DNA of 64,000 bases, from NCBI GenBank assembly GCA_032681305.1, contig CP136340.1, forward strand, positions 868,001 through 932,000, in the 5' to 3' direction. Both the position numbers and the translations under genes were made by a program. Below the pieces are notes generated by a model, which saw nothing but the letters and a program-made list of their open reading frames with translations, was not told the DNA's origin and did no database searches. Source of the DNA: HIMB114 sp008638005. GTDB lineage: Bacteria > Pseudomonadota > Alphaproteobacteria > Pelagibacterales > Pelagibacteraceae. The first letter of the stretch is position 1. Every line of letters begins with the position of its first letter. Of this stretch, positions 17,001-24,657 are shown piece by piece.

Positions 17001-18591
17001 ATATATTTCTAAACTTAGACACTCTACGCCAGGTGTAACTTTGGTTTCTCCACCGCCACATCATGATATTTACTCAATCGAAGATTTGGCTCAGTTAATA
17101 TATGATTTGAAGCAAATAAATTCAAAAGCTCGTGTTGGAGTAAAATTAGTTGCTTCAACAGGCGTTGGAACGGTTGCGGCAGGTGTTGCGAAGGCAAAAG
17201 CAGATATCATTTTAATTAGTGGTCATAATGGCGGCTCAGGAGCTACACCACAAACGAGCGTTAAGTATGTTGGTTTACCATGGGAGATGGGTTTGACTGA
17301 AACGAACCAAATTTTAACCATGAATAACCTAAGACATAAAGTTGTTCTTAGAACTGACGGAAGTATTAAGACGGGTAGAGATGTAGTCATGGCTGCAATG
17401 ATGGGAGCAGATGAATTTGGGATCGCAACCACAAGTCTTATCGCAATGGGTTGTATCATGGTTAGACAATGTCATTCAGATACTTGTCCTGTAGGAATTT
17501 GTACTCAAAGAGAAGATTTAAGAGCCAAATTTGTCGGCACACCAGAGAAAGTTGTAAACCTTTTTACATTTGTTGCAGAAGAAGTAAGGGAAATTTTAGC
17601 AAGTCTTGGCTTCAGGTCGATAAACGAAGTTATTGGAAGAACTGATTTACTAACACAGGTTTCAAAAGGATCTTCAAATTTAGATGACTTAGATTTCAAC
17701 CCCCTTCTTGTTCAGGCTGATCCTGGAGATAATCCTCGCTACTGTTTAGAAAAAATTCGAAATGAAGTTCCAAATACTTTAGATGAAAAAATTATCAAAG
17801 ATGTTTTGCCTTTAATTAAAAGCGGACAGAACGTTGAATTAAGTTACAATATTAAAAATACAGATCGAACAGTTGGGGCTAGATTAGCTTCAACCTTGGT
17901 TACAGAGTTTAAAGATAAAACTTTTAATGAAAATCAGATTAACATAAAACTTAGAGGATCTGCTGGACAATCTCTTGGTGCGTTTACTGTCCAAGGAATA
18001 AATTTAGAAGTTATTGGAGATTGCAATGATTATGTCGGTAAAGGTTTATCAGGAGGGACTATTATTGTAAGGCCCGCGAGAGCAACAGAGATTGAAACTG
18101 AAAAAAATACTATAATTGGAAATACAGTTTTATATGGAGCAACAAGTGGTAAATTGTTTGCCGCAGGGCAAGCGGGCGAGAGGTTTGCAGTAAGAAACTC
18201 TGGTGCTACCGCAGTTGTCGAAGGTTGTGGCACAAATGGCTGCGAGTATATGACAGGGGGAGCTGCAGTTTTTCTTGGAGATGTTGGAGATAATTTTGCA
18301 GCTGGAATGACAGGGGGAATGGCTTTTATTTTTGATCCAGAATCTAAATTAGAAAATTTAATTAATCCTAATAGTGTGACTTGGAATAAAGTTGAAGTTG
18401 ACTATTGGAAACAATATTTAAAAAATCTAGTTCAAGATCATGCTAAATTTACAAGATCAAAATATTCGCAAAAAATATTATATGAGTGGGATGTTAATAT
18501 CAACAGCTTCATCCAAGTTTGCCCAATTGAGATGCTAGATAAGCTTGAACATCCTATTACAAATAAAATTTCAGAAAAAAAAGCAAGTTAA
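14083..18591 (+). CDS. gltB: Glutamate synthase (NADPH) large subunit
   Basis: Makes two glutamates from glutamine and 2-oxoglutarate; 1502 residues, full length. The Ntn glutaminase nucleophile is Cys26 in DACGVGF, so about 25 residues form a propeptide to be removed. The class II amidotransferase domain continues with WHRGAVDADG and RFSTNTFPSW. The FMN/synthase barrel contains GSMSMGALSKEAHETLA and SGHNGGSGATPQ, and the 3Fe-4S cluster cysteines are in VRQCHSDTCPVGICTQ. The C-terminal glycine-rich beta-helix has GGTIIVRP and EGCGTNGCEYMTGG. It is translationally coupled to gltD by TAATG. The terminal four bases overlap the opposite-strand hydrolase gene. Confidence 0.97.
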   Translation: MTLKNYLKNKKILEEANVSITDHDACGVGFVASMTGKPKREVVENGIEALKAVWHRGAVDADGKTGDGAGIHIEFSREFFEEQISVTGHKIQENQEICLGMVFLPRTNYSAQERCRSIIEQELLNSDFYIFGWRQVPVNPKVLGQKANDTRPEIEQIIFACDKKYDFQELERKLFVIRKKIEKKASIEQLNDFYISSLSSKSVIYKGMFLAENIADFYPDLLDSRFKSRFALFHQRFSTNTFPSWELAQPFRIIAHNGEINTIKGNVNWMKTHEAGFESELFENVDDIKPIIKANNSDTASLDAAFELLVRGGRQLPIAKMMLIPEAWSKKSKIISKTHRDMYNYLNSVIEPWDGPAAISAFDGRWIVAASDRNGLRPLRYTITKDKMLFAGSETGMVHISEDNIQYRGRVGPGQMISLDLDKGKYFNDKRTKDHLASNPIYKEFATNHIELTKSFKTLKEKNVYEGQELRQRQYLSGLSIEDLEMILHPMIEDAKEAVGSMGDDTPIAVLSSKYRPLSHFFRQNFSQVTNPPIDSLRENRVMSLNTRLGNLENILDDKLTKQKSYLLESPVLTNAQFKKIHDTFKNEINTVDITYELNEKNNLKNQLDRIRSEAEEFVRGGAKHLVISDENVSKNRISIPVILAQGAIQSHLTNLGIRKFVSIHVRSAECLDTHYFAVLIGAGATTVNPYLAIDSIYQRFEKGLFGKLSFDECVHRYVKAINDGLLKIMSKMGISVISSYRGGLNFQSLGLSRSLVSEYFPGLESRISGIGILGIEQMMQKQHHDTFRENVISLPIGGIYKYRHGGETHGYQAKTMHLLQSAVTNDSFDTYKKYSKLIHEIPPIHLRDLLGFKSKRESIPLDEVESVTEIRKRFGTGSMSMGALSKEAHETLAIAMNRIGGASCSGEGGEDEERFTPRANGDNANSRVKQVASGRFGVTAKYLNHCNEIEIKMAQGAKPGEGGQLPGFKVSKYISKLRHSTPGVTLVSPPPHHDIYSIEDLAQLIYDLKQINSKARVGVKLVASTGVGTVAAGVAKAKADIILISGHNGGSGATPQTSVKYVGLPWEMGLTETNQILTMNNLRHKVVLRTDGSIKTGRDVVMAAMMGADEFGIATTSLIAMGCIMVRQCHSDTCPVGICTQREDLRAKFVGTPEKVVNLFTFVAEEVREILASLGFRSINEVIGRTDLLTQVSKGSSNLDDLDFNPLLVQADPGDNPRYCLEKIRNEVPNTLDEKIIKDVLPLIKSGQNVELSYNIKNTDRTVGARLASTLVTEFKDKTFNENQINIKLRGSAGQSLGAFTVQGINLEVIGDCNDYVGKGLSGGTIIVRPARATEIETEKNTIIGNTVLYGATSGKLFAAGQAGERFAVRNSGATAVVEGCGTNGCEYMTGGAAVFLGDVGDNFAAGMTGGMAFIFDPESKLENLINPNSVTWNKVEVDYWKQYLKNLVQDHAKFTRSKYSQKILYEWDVNINSFIQVCPIEMLDKLEHPITNKISEKKAS

Positions 18592-19346
18592 CTTTTTAGG
18601 TTTGAAATCGATAGTATCTCGTTACCAATTCTTTTCAGATCTTCTTTGGAAGATAAACTGTGATCACCGTTTTCTTGAAGCATAATTTGACTATCTTTGG
18701 AAACCAATGTTTTTGAAAGTAGGTAAGAATATTTAAAAGGAACAACAGTATCTTTTAGCCCATGAAAAAACCTTAAGGGAAAACTACATTTTTTAACTTT
18801 ATCTAAAATTAAGTTTTTGTTACCACCTTGAATTAATGGCTTTCCAATAGGATATGAGCCGCCATATTCATTTTTTAATTGATAAACTTTTCCTGAATTT
18901 ATAATTTTTTTTGCTGTTTTTGAGAATGTGTTCCACATTAAATATTTTGTAAAATCAGGAGCGGTAGCAATTCCAATATATCCGTGAATATTTTTTAGTT
19001 TCCAAATTAATTTTGCAGCAATCCATCCACCGCAAGATGAGCCAATGATGATAATTTTTTTACCCTTTAATTTTGATTTACAAATTTCATAGGCTTCTTT
19101 AATCCAATCATCAATACCACGCTCTTCAAAAATACCACTAGATTTTCCATGACCAGAATATTCAAAGGCTAAAAAATTAATTTTATTTTTTTTACAAATG
19201 TTTTTTAAAAAGATAACTTTTTTTCCAGAAATGTCTGACATCAAACCGTGCAAAAAAAATACAGCATATTTACTATTAAACTTTATTTGACTGTAATGAA
19301 GTTTATGTTTGTTAGAGCCAATAAAATAATTTTTTTTGTTTTTCAT
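18588..19346 (-). CDS. Alpha/beta hydrolase, serine hydrolase type
   Basis: About 252 residues. The nucleophile elbow is GSSCGG with its serine near the middle, the oxyanion region is FFLHGLMSD, followed by FEYSGHGKS. The C-terminal acid and histidine lie in GLKDTVVPF and ENGDHSLSS, together a complete Ser-Asp-His triad. The pattern resembles the palmitoyl-protein-thioesterase/ABHD10-like or BAAT-type hydrolases common in alphaproteobacteria; the substrate is unknown. An in-frame TTG at 19388 would add 14 residues but run into the divergent glycosyltransferase gene, so ATG 19346 is chosen. It leaves a 32-base divergent gap. Confidence 0.82.
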   Translation of the reverse strand: MKNKKNYFIGSNKHKLHYSQIKFNSKYAVFFLHGLMSDISGKKVIFLKNICKKNKINFLAFEYSGHGKSSGIFEERGIDDWIKEAYEICKSKLKGKKIIIIGSSCGGWIAAKLIWKLKNIHGYIGIATAPDFTKYLMWNTFSKTAKKIINSGKVYQLKNEYGGSYPIGKPLIQGGNKNLILDKVKKCSFPLRFFHGLKDTVVPFKYSYLLSKTLVSKDSQIMLQENGDHSLSSKEDLKRIGNEILSISNLKS

Positions 19347-19378
19347 TTTAATAAATATATAGTTATTTAAACATTCAA

Positions 19379-20515
19379 ATGAGTGCAAATATTAGATTAC
19401 TTCAAGTTATACCAAATATGGATATCGGTGGCGCAGAAACTGGATGTTTGCATGTCGCAGATCATATTTCAAAAGAGGGTGGATTTTCTGCAATTTTAAC
19501 ATCAGGTGGTAAGTTACTAGAATTAATTGATGACAAAAAAATTAAAATTTTTAAGTGGCCAGTAAATAAGAATATTTTTTTTATCATCATAAATATTTTT
19601 TACATTTTACTAAAAATTAAAATTCATAAAATTAATATTGTGCATGCAAGAAGTAGGGCACCAGCATGGTCAGCGTTTTTTGCCGCTAAATTAGGTGGTG
19701 TGAAGTTTGTAACCACTTTTCATGGGACTTATAATTTTCAATCAAAAATAAAAAAATATTATAATTCTATTATGTTAAAATCTGACCACGTCATAGCCGG
19801 ATCAGAATTTATTCTTAATCATATTCACACAAATTATAATATTAAATCTAATACTTCTGTTGTGAAGCGTGGAATTGATGAAAAGTATTTTTCTATCAAA
19901 AACGTAAGTTCAGATGAATTAAGCAAATTAAAAAACTCACTTAAAGTTGATGATACTAAATTTATTATTCTTTTGCCAGGAAGGTTAACTTATTGGAAGG
20001 GCCAAAAATTATTTATAGAAGCCATGAACATTCTTAATCAACAACAACAGTTAAATAATGTTCAATCTTTTGTTATTGGAGGACATCAGGGTCGAGTTGA
20101 CTTTAAAAATGAACTTATTCAAATGATACAAAATTATAATCTTGAAGATAAAATATCAATCGCGCATGGTTTGAATAAAATGCCTGTTGCGTATGCTATG
20201 GCGAAATTAGTTTTATCAACTTCTATTGAACCTGAAGCTTTTGGAAGGGTTAGTGTTGAAGCTCAATCGATGGAAAAACCCGTGTTAGCAAGCGATATAG
20301 GTGGATCTTTAGAAACTGTCATTAATAATAAAACTGGATGGTTATTTAAAAATAATAATGCAAATGATTTAGCTGAAAAAATAAAACAGATTATAGATAC
20401 TGAGCAAAATGTCCTTGATTTAGTTGGCAGGCAAGGAAGAAAAAATGTTAAAGAAAATTATACTAGAGCTCTAATGGTATCAAGAACACTAGAAATCTAT
20501 AGGTCATTAGTTTAA
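19379..20515 (+). CDS. Family 4 glycosyltransferase (GT-B fold)
   Basis: 378 residues, with an N-terminal domain starting VIPNMDIGGAETGC and a C-terminal nucleotide-sugar domain. The E-x7-E motif is EAFGRVSVEAQ, preceded by LLPGRLTYWKGQKLF. A hydrophobic stretch at about residues 62-76 (IFFIIINIFYILLKI) may give peripheral membrane contact. Close family members act on LPS or other surface polysaccharide; donor and acceptor cannot be read from sequence. It stands alone between the hydrolase and thrS, ten bases upstream of the latter, and probably contributes to the envelope. Confidence 0.87.
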   Translation: MSANIRLLQVIPNMDIGGAETGCLHVADHISKEGGFSAILTSGGKLLELIDDKKIKIFKWPVNKNIFFIIINIFYILLKIKIHKINIVHARSRAPAWSAFFAAKLGGVKFVTTFHGTYNFQSKIKKYYNSIMLKSDHVIAGSEFILNHIHTNYNIKSNTSVVKRGIDEKYFSIKNVSSDELSKLKNSLKVDDTKFIILLPGRLTYWKGQKLFIEAMNILNQQQQLNNVQSFVIGGHQGRVDFKNELIQMIQNYNLEDKISIAHGLNKMPVAYAMAKLVLSTSIEPEAFGRVSVEAQSMEKPVLASDIGGSLETVINNKTGWLFKNNNANDLAEKIKQIIDTEQNVLDLVGRQGRKNVKENYTRALMVSRTLEIYRSLV

Positions 20516-20525
20516 TAGTTTAATT

Positions 20526-22439
20526 ATGATTTCAATAACATTACCTGATGGCAAAATAAGAGAGTATCAATCAGCCGTTACAGGTGCGCAAATAGCAAAA
20601 GATATTGCCCCTTCACTTTTGAAAAAAGCTTTGGTTGTTGAAGTCGATGGAGAGTATACCGACTTATCAGTTGAAATTACAAAAGACTCTAAAGTTAAAA
20701 TTATAACGATGGAAGATGACTATGCCCTTGAATTAATAAGACATGATTCTGCTCACTGCATGGCAATGGCAGTACAAGAATTGTTTCCCGGAACCCAAGT
20801 TACCATTGGCCCAGTTATTGAGAATGGATTTTATTATGATTTTGCAAGAGATGAGCCCTTTAGCGAAACTGATTTAGAAAAAATTGAAAAAAAAATGCAA
20901 CAAATTGTTGATCAGGACCCACAAACTACTCGTGAGGTTTGGCCTAGAGATAAGGCTATAGAACACTTTAAAAAAATTGGCGAAAACTACAAAGCAGAAA
21001 TCATTGAAAGCATCCCTGAGGGTGAAGAGTTATCAATTTATTTTCATGGAAAATGGCACGATCTTTGTAGGGGACCTCATTTACCAAGCCTTGGTAGAAT
21101 TGGTAAAGCGTTTAAATTAATGAAAGTTGCTGGAGCTTATTGGAGAGGAGACTCTAATAATAAAATGCTTCAGAGAATTTACGGAACGTGCTGGAGAACT
21201 AAAAAAGATTTAGATGAATATTTACATCGTATTGAAGAAGCAGAAAAAAGAGATCATCGAAAATTAGGAAAAGTTTTAGATTTATTTCATTTTCAAGAAG
21301 AAAGTCCAGGAGCCGTTTTTTGGCATCAAAAAGGTTGGAGTTTATTTCAGTCACTTGTGAACTTTATGAGAAATAAACAAACCGAAGCTGGATACCTAGA
21401 AGTGAATACTCCTGAGATGTTAGATAAAACGTTATGGGAAAAATCTGGACATTGGGAGAAATTTCAAGAGCATATGTATACGACAGATGCAGATGAAAAA
21501 ACTTTTGCCATTAAACCCATGAATTGTCCGGGTCATGTACAGGTTTTTAATCAGGGATTAAAAAGTTATAAAGATTTACCACTTAAGATTTCTGAATTTG
21601 GCAAAGTTCATCGATATGAACCTTCCGGTGCTTTACATGGATTAATGAGAGTTAGAGCTTTTACTCAGGACGATGCACACATTTTTTGTACAGAAGAACA
21701 GATTACAGAGGAGTCTTTAAAAGTAACAAACTTAATATTAGATATATATAAATCCTTCGGCTTTCATGATGTGAAACTTAAGTTTTCTGATCGTCCAGAA
21801 AAAAGAGTGGGTGATGATGCAATTTGGGACAAAAGTGAAAAAGCATTATTGGATGCAATTAAAGCCAGTGGTTTAAAATATGAAATTAATAAAGGTGAGG
21901 GAGCCTTTTACGGTCCTAAAATAGAATTTGTTTTAATTGATGCTATTGGAAGGGATTGGCAGTGTGGGACTTTGCAAGTTGATTTTAATTTACCGGGTCG
22001 GTTAGGAGCATCTTATGTTGCCAACGATGGAAGTAAAAAAATTCCAGTCATGTTACACCGGGCAATGTTTGGTTCCCTTGAAAGATTTATAGGCATTCTA
22101 ATCGAACATCATGCAGGCAAATTTCCTTTTTGGTTATCACCTGAACAGGTTGCTGTTTTACCTATAAGCAGCGAACAAAATGACTATGCAGAAAAAGTTA
22201 AGTTACTACTTGAAAAAAAAGGTTTAAGGTCTATTATTGATCTAAGAAATGAAAAGATTAATTACAAAATTCGAGAACATTCAGTATCGAAGATACCAGT
22301 CTTAATGATTTGCGGCGGCAAAGAGGTTCAAAACAATTCGATCACAATTAGAAGACTTGGAGAAGAAAAACAGGAAACCATCAGCCTTGAAAAAGCTATC
22401 GCTTCTTTGCAAGCAGAGTCCGTCACTCCAACTATTTAA
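20526..22439 (+). CDS. thrS: Threonyl-tRNA synthetase
   Basis: Charges tRNA-Thr; 637 residues with TGS, editing, catalytic and anticodon-binding domains. The editing pocket is seen in HDSAHCMAMAVQELFPG and the downstream CRGPHLPS. The catalytic zinc and ATP motifs are MNCPGHV, HRYEPSGALHGLMRVRAF and the class II motif 3 LHRAMFGSLERF. The C-terminal anticodon domain (VAVLPISSEQNDYAEKV) is complete. It begins the translation-gene run thrS-infC-rpmI-rplT-pheS-pheT, a widely conserved order. Ten bases separate it from the preceding glycosyltransferase. Confidence 0.97.
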   Translation: MISITLPDGKIREYQSAVTGAQIAKDIAPSLLKKALVVEVDGEYTDLSVEITKDSKVKIITMEDDYALELIRHDSAHCMAMAVQELFPGTQVTIGPVIENGFYYDFARDEPFSETDLEKIEKKMQQIVDQDPQTTREVWPRDKAIEHFKKIGENYKAEIIESIPEGEELSIYFHGKWHDLCRGPHLPSLGRIGKAFKLMKVAGAYWRGDSNNKMLQRIYGTCWRTKKDLDEYLHRIEEAEKRDHRKLGKVLDLFHFQEESPGAVFWHQKGWSLFQSLVNFMRNKQTEAGYLEVNTPEMLDKTLWEKSGHWEKFQEHMYTTDADEKTFAIKPMNCPGHVQVFNQGLKSYKDLPLKISEFGKVHRYEPSGALHGLMRVRAFTQDDAHIFCTEEQITEESLKVTNLILDIYKSFGFHDVKLKFSDRPEKRVGDDAIWDKSEKALLDAIKASGLKYEINKGEGAFYGPKIEFVLIDAIGRDWQCGTLQVDFNLPGRLGASYVANDGSKKIPVMLHRAMFGSLERFIGILIEHHAGKFPFWLSPEQVAVLPISSEQNDYAEKVKLLLEKKGLRSIIDLRNEKINYKIREHSVSKIPVLMICGGKEVQNNSITIRRLGEEKQETISLEKAIASLQAESVTPTI

Positions 22440-22462
22440 TGTATAGTAAAATATTCTAATAA

Positions 22463-22966
22463 ATGAGAGGTCCTAGAGTTAATAATAAAATACGTGCGTC
22501 TGAAGTTCAGTTAATTACAGATGATGGTGACAACATAGGTATTGTTCCCATCGGTGAGGCGCTAGACCGCGCTAAAGAAGTGGGCCTAGATTTAATTGAA
22601 GTTGCACCAAATGCAAAACCGCCGGTTTGTAAAATTATTGATTATGGAAAATATAAATATGAAATTCAAAAGAAAGCCAGTCAGGCAAAAAAAAAGCAAA
22701 AGATAATTGTTCTAAAAGAATTAAAATTAAGACCTAGCACAGATAAACATGATTATGAATTTAAAATGAAGAATGCAAAAAAATTCATTTCAAAAGGTGA
22801 CAAGGTAAAGTTCACTATTAAATTTAAGGGTCGAGAAATGGATTACATGAAAGCGGCTCATGACCTGGTTGAAAAAATTATAGAAGACACAAAAGATATT
22901 TCAAAAGTAGAGCAGCAAGCTAAATTAGAGGGTAGACAAATGACCCTGATAATCCAGCCAAATTAA
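22463..22966 (+). CDS. infC: Translation initiation factor IF-3
   Basis: 167 residues, full length. The N-terminal domain has RVNNKIRASEVQLI and DLIEVAPNAKPPVCKI, and the linker and C-terminal domain have KKQKIIVLKELKLRP, FTIKFKGREM and LEGRQMTLIIQP. It prevents subunit joining and proofreads the start codon. The start used here is an ordinary ATG at 22463; in many bacteria infC starts with a rare AUU for autoregulation, which I do not see at this position. It is followed by a 51-base gap with a possible promoter before rpmI. Confidence 0.97.
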   Translation: MRGPRVNNKIRASEVQLITDDGDNIGIVPIGEALDRAKEVGLDLIEVAPNAKPPVCKIIDYGKYKYEIQKKASQAKKKQKIIVLKELKLRPSTDKHDYEFKMKNAKKFISKGDKVKFTIKFKGREMDYMKAAHDLVEKIIEDTKDISKVEQQAKLEGRQMTLIIQPN

Positions 22967-22979
22967 CCTATTATTGTTA

Positions 22980-23007
22980 TTGTCATTACAGCTTAATTTA
23001 GTATAAC
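22980..23007 (+). promoter_or_regulatory. Possible sigma70-type promoter ahead of rpmI-rplT
   Basis: TTGTCA at 22980-22985 and TATAAC at 23002-23007 are 16 bases apart in the infC-rpmI gap. A transcript would begin only a few bases before the rpmI ATG at 23018, so it would be nearly leaderless. Match quality is fair, but the region is AT-rich. Confidence 0.3.
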
Positions 23008-23017
23008 CAGTGCCGTT

Positions 23018-23224
23018 ATGGCAAAACTGAAGACAAAGAGCTCAGCAAAAAAAAGATTTAAAATTACAGCTAAAGGAAAAGTTAAAGCGGCTCAAGCTGG
23101 TAAAAGACATGGTATGATTAAAAGAACAAATTCTCAAATTAGAAAACTTAGAGGAACAACAACTTTATCAAAACAAGATGCAAAGATTATTAAATCTTAT
23201 ATGCCAAACAGTTTAAGAGGATAA
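23018..23224 (+). CDS. rpmI: 50S ribosomal protein L35
   Basis: Basic protein of 68 residues. The N-terminus KLKTKSSAKKRFKITAKGK and the C-terminal segment TLSKQDAKIIKSYMP are characteristic of L35. It lies between infC and rplT as in most bacteria, with a single-base gap before rplT. Confidence 0.97.
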   Translation: MAKLKTKSSAKKRFKITAKGKVKAAQAGKRHGMIKRTNSQIRKLRGTTTLSKQDAKIIKSYMPNSLRG

Positions 23225-23225
23225 T

Positions 23226-23582
23226 ATGGCTAGAGTAAAAAGAGGAAAAACAAGTAACGCAAAGCATAAAAAAGTTTTAAAAGCAGCCAAAGGTTACTGG
23301 GGAAGAAGAAAAAATACCATTCGTGTTGCTAAGCAAGCAGTCGAAAAAGCTATGCAATATGCTTACCGTGATAGAAGAAGAAACAAAAGAAACTTCAGAT
23401 CATTATGGATTCAAAGAATTAACGCAGGTGTAAGAGCCGAAGGTTTGACGTATTCAAAATTTATTAATGGTTTAGCTAAATCAAAAATCAATATTGATAG
23501 AAAAGTATTAGCTGATATCGCTTATAATAATCCCGAGACTTTCAAATCTATTGTAAAAAAGGTACAAACACATTTAAATTAA
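23226..23582 (+). CDS. rplT: 50S ribosomal protein L20
   Basis: 118 residues, normal length. MARVKRG at the start, KAAKGYWGRRKNTIRVAKQAV, YRDRRRNKRNFRSLWIQRIN and KSKINIDRKVLADIA match L20 throughout. L20 binds 23S rRNA early in assembly and in some bacteria represses its own operon through the mRNA; no such structure is evident in the short gap upstream. Seven bases separate it from pheS. Confidence 0.97.
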   Translation: MARVKRGKTSNAKHKKVLKAAKGYWGRRKNTIRVAKQAVEKAMQYAYRDRRRNKRNFRSLWIQRINAGVRAEGLTYSKFINGLAKSKINIDRKVLADIAYNNPETFKSIVKKVQTHLN

Positions 23583-23589
23583 TATTTAA

Positions 23590-24657
23590 ATGTTAGACTT
23601 AAAAAGCTTATCCCAAGAGATAAATAATAAAATTAGTTCTATTAAAGACCGACAGAGTTTAGAGTCTTTTAAAACTTTATACCTAGGGAAAAAGGGTATC
23701 ATAACTGAAGCCTTTAAAGACATGGGTAAGATTGATGCTGATCAGAGAAAAAACTTTGCAGCAGAATTAAATGTCATTAAGACAAATTTATTAAATCAAA
23801 TTAGTTCTTATCAATCTAAAATTGAACTCAAAGAAATTGAAGAAAAACTAGGCTTAGAAATCATCGACGTTACACTTCCAACAAAAGAAATAAAAAAAGG
23901 TAAAATTCATCCAGTGTCACAAGTGATTGATGAGTTGACATGCATATTTGCTGAAATTGGTTTCGTTGTTGCAGAAGGACCTGATATTGAAAATGAATTT
24001 AATAATTTTACAGCATTGAATACTCCCGAGCATCATCCAGCAAGGGATATGCATGATACTTTTTATTTGGATGAAAATAAAAAAACCTTACTCAGAACTC
24101 ACACATCGCCTGTTCAGATTCGAACAATGTTAGATAATAAACCACCAATAAAAATTATCGCTCCTGGAAGAACTTATAGATGTGATAGCGACATGACACA
24201 CACTCCGATGTTTCATCAGTTAGAAGGCCTTCATATAGATAAAAATATAAATATGGGACATTTAAAGGGTTGTTTAGATTTTTTTTTAAAAAGATTTTTT
24301 GAAGATGACAATCTTGAGATGCGATTTAGACCAAGTCATTTTCCATTCACAGAACCAAGTGTGGAAGTAGATATTAGTTATAAACTTGAAAATAATAAAA
24401 TTGTGGTTGGTAAGGGAGATCAATGGCTTGAAGTTCTTGGTTGTGGAATGGTTCACCCTAATGTTTTAAAAAATGTTAAAATTGATCCAAAAAAGTTTCA
24501 AGGCTATGCTTTTGGTGTAGGGATAGATCGACTTGCTATGCTGAAATATGGAATTACTGATCTTAGATCTTTTTTTGAAGGAGACCTAAGATGGTCTAAT
24601 CATTATGGCTTTGATGCAAATGACGTGCCTACAAATTACAGAGGCTTAAGTAAATGA
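23590..24657 (+). CDS. pheS: Phenylalanyl-tRNA synthetase alpha subunit
   Basis: 355 residues; the catalytic subunit of the alpha2-beta2 enzyme. It has an N-terminal coiled-coil arm (about residues 1-85), then class II catalytic motifs: HPVSQVIDEL, LLRTHTSPVQIRTM, RTYRCDSDMTHTPMFHQLEG, FRPSHFPFTEPSVEVDI and the final GVGIDRLAMLKYGI. The stop overlaps the pheT start by four bases (ATGA), coupling equal synthesis of the two subunits. Confidence 0.97.
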   Translation: MLDLKSLSQEINNKISSIKDRQSLESFKTLYLGKKGIITEAFKDMGKIDADQRKNFAAELNVIKTNLLNQISSYQSKIELKEIEEKLGLEIIDVTLPTKEIKKGKIHPVSQVIDELTCIFAEIGFVVAEGPDIENEFNNFTALNTPEHHPARDMHDTFYLDENKKTLLRTHTSPVQIRTMLDNKPPIKIIAPGRTYRCDSDMTHTPMFHQLEGLHIDKNINMGHLKGCLDFFLKRFFEDDNLEMRFRPSHFPFTEPSVEVDISYKLENNKIVVGKGDQWLEVLGCGMVHPNVLKNVKIDPKKFQGYAFGVGIDRLAMLKYGITDLRSFFEGDLRWSNHYGFDANDVPTNYRGLSK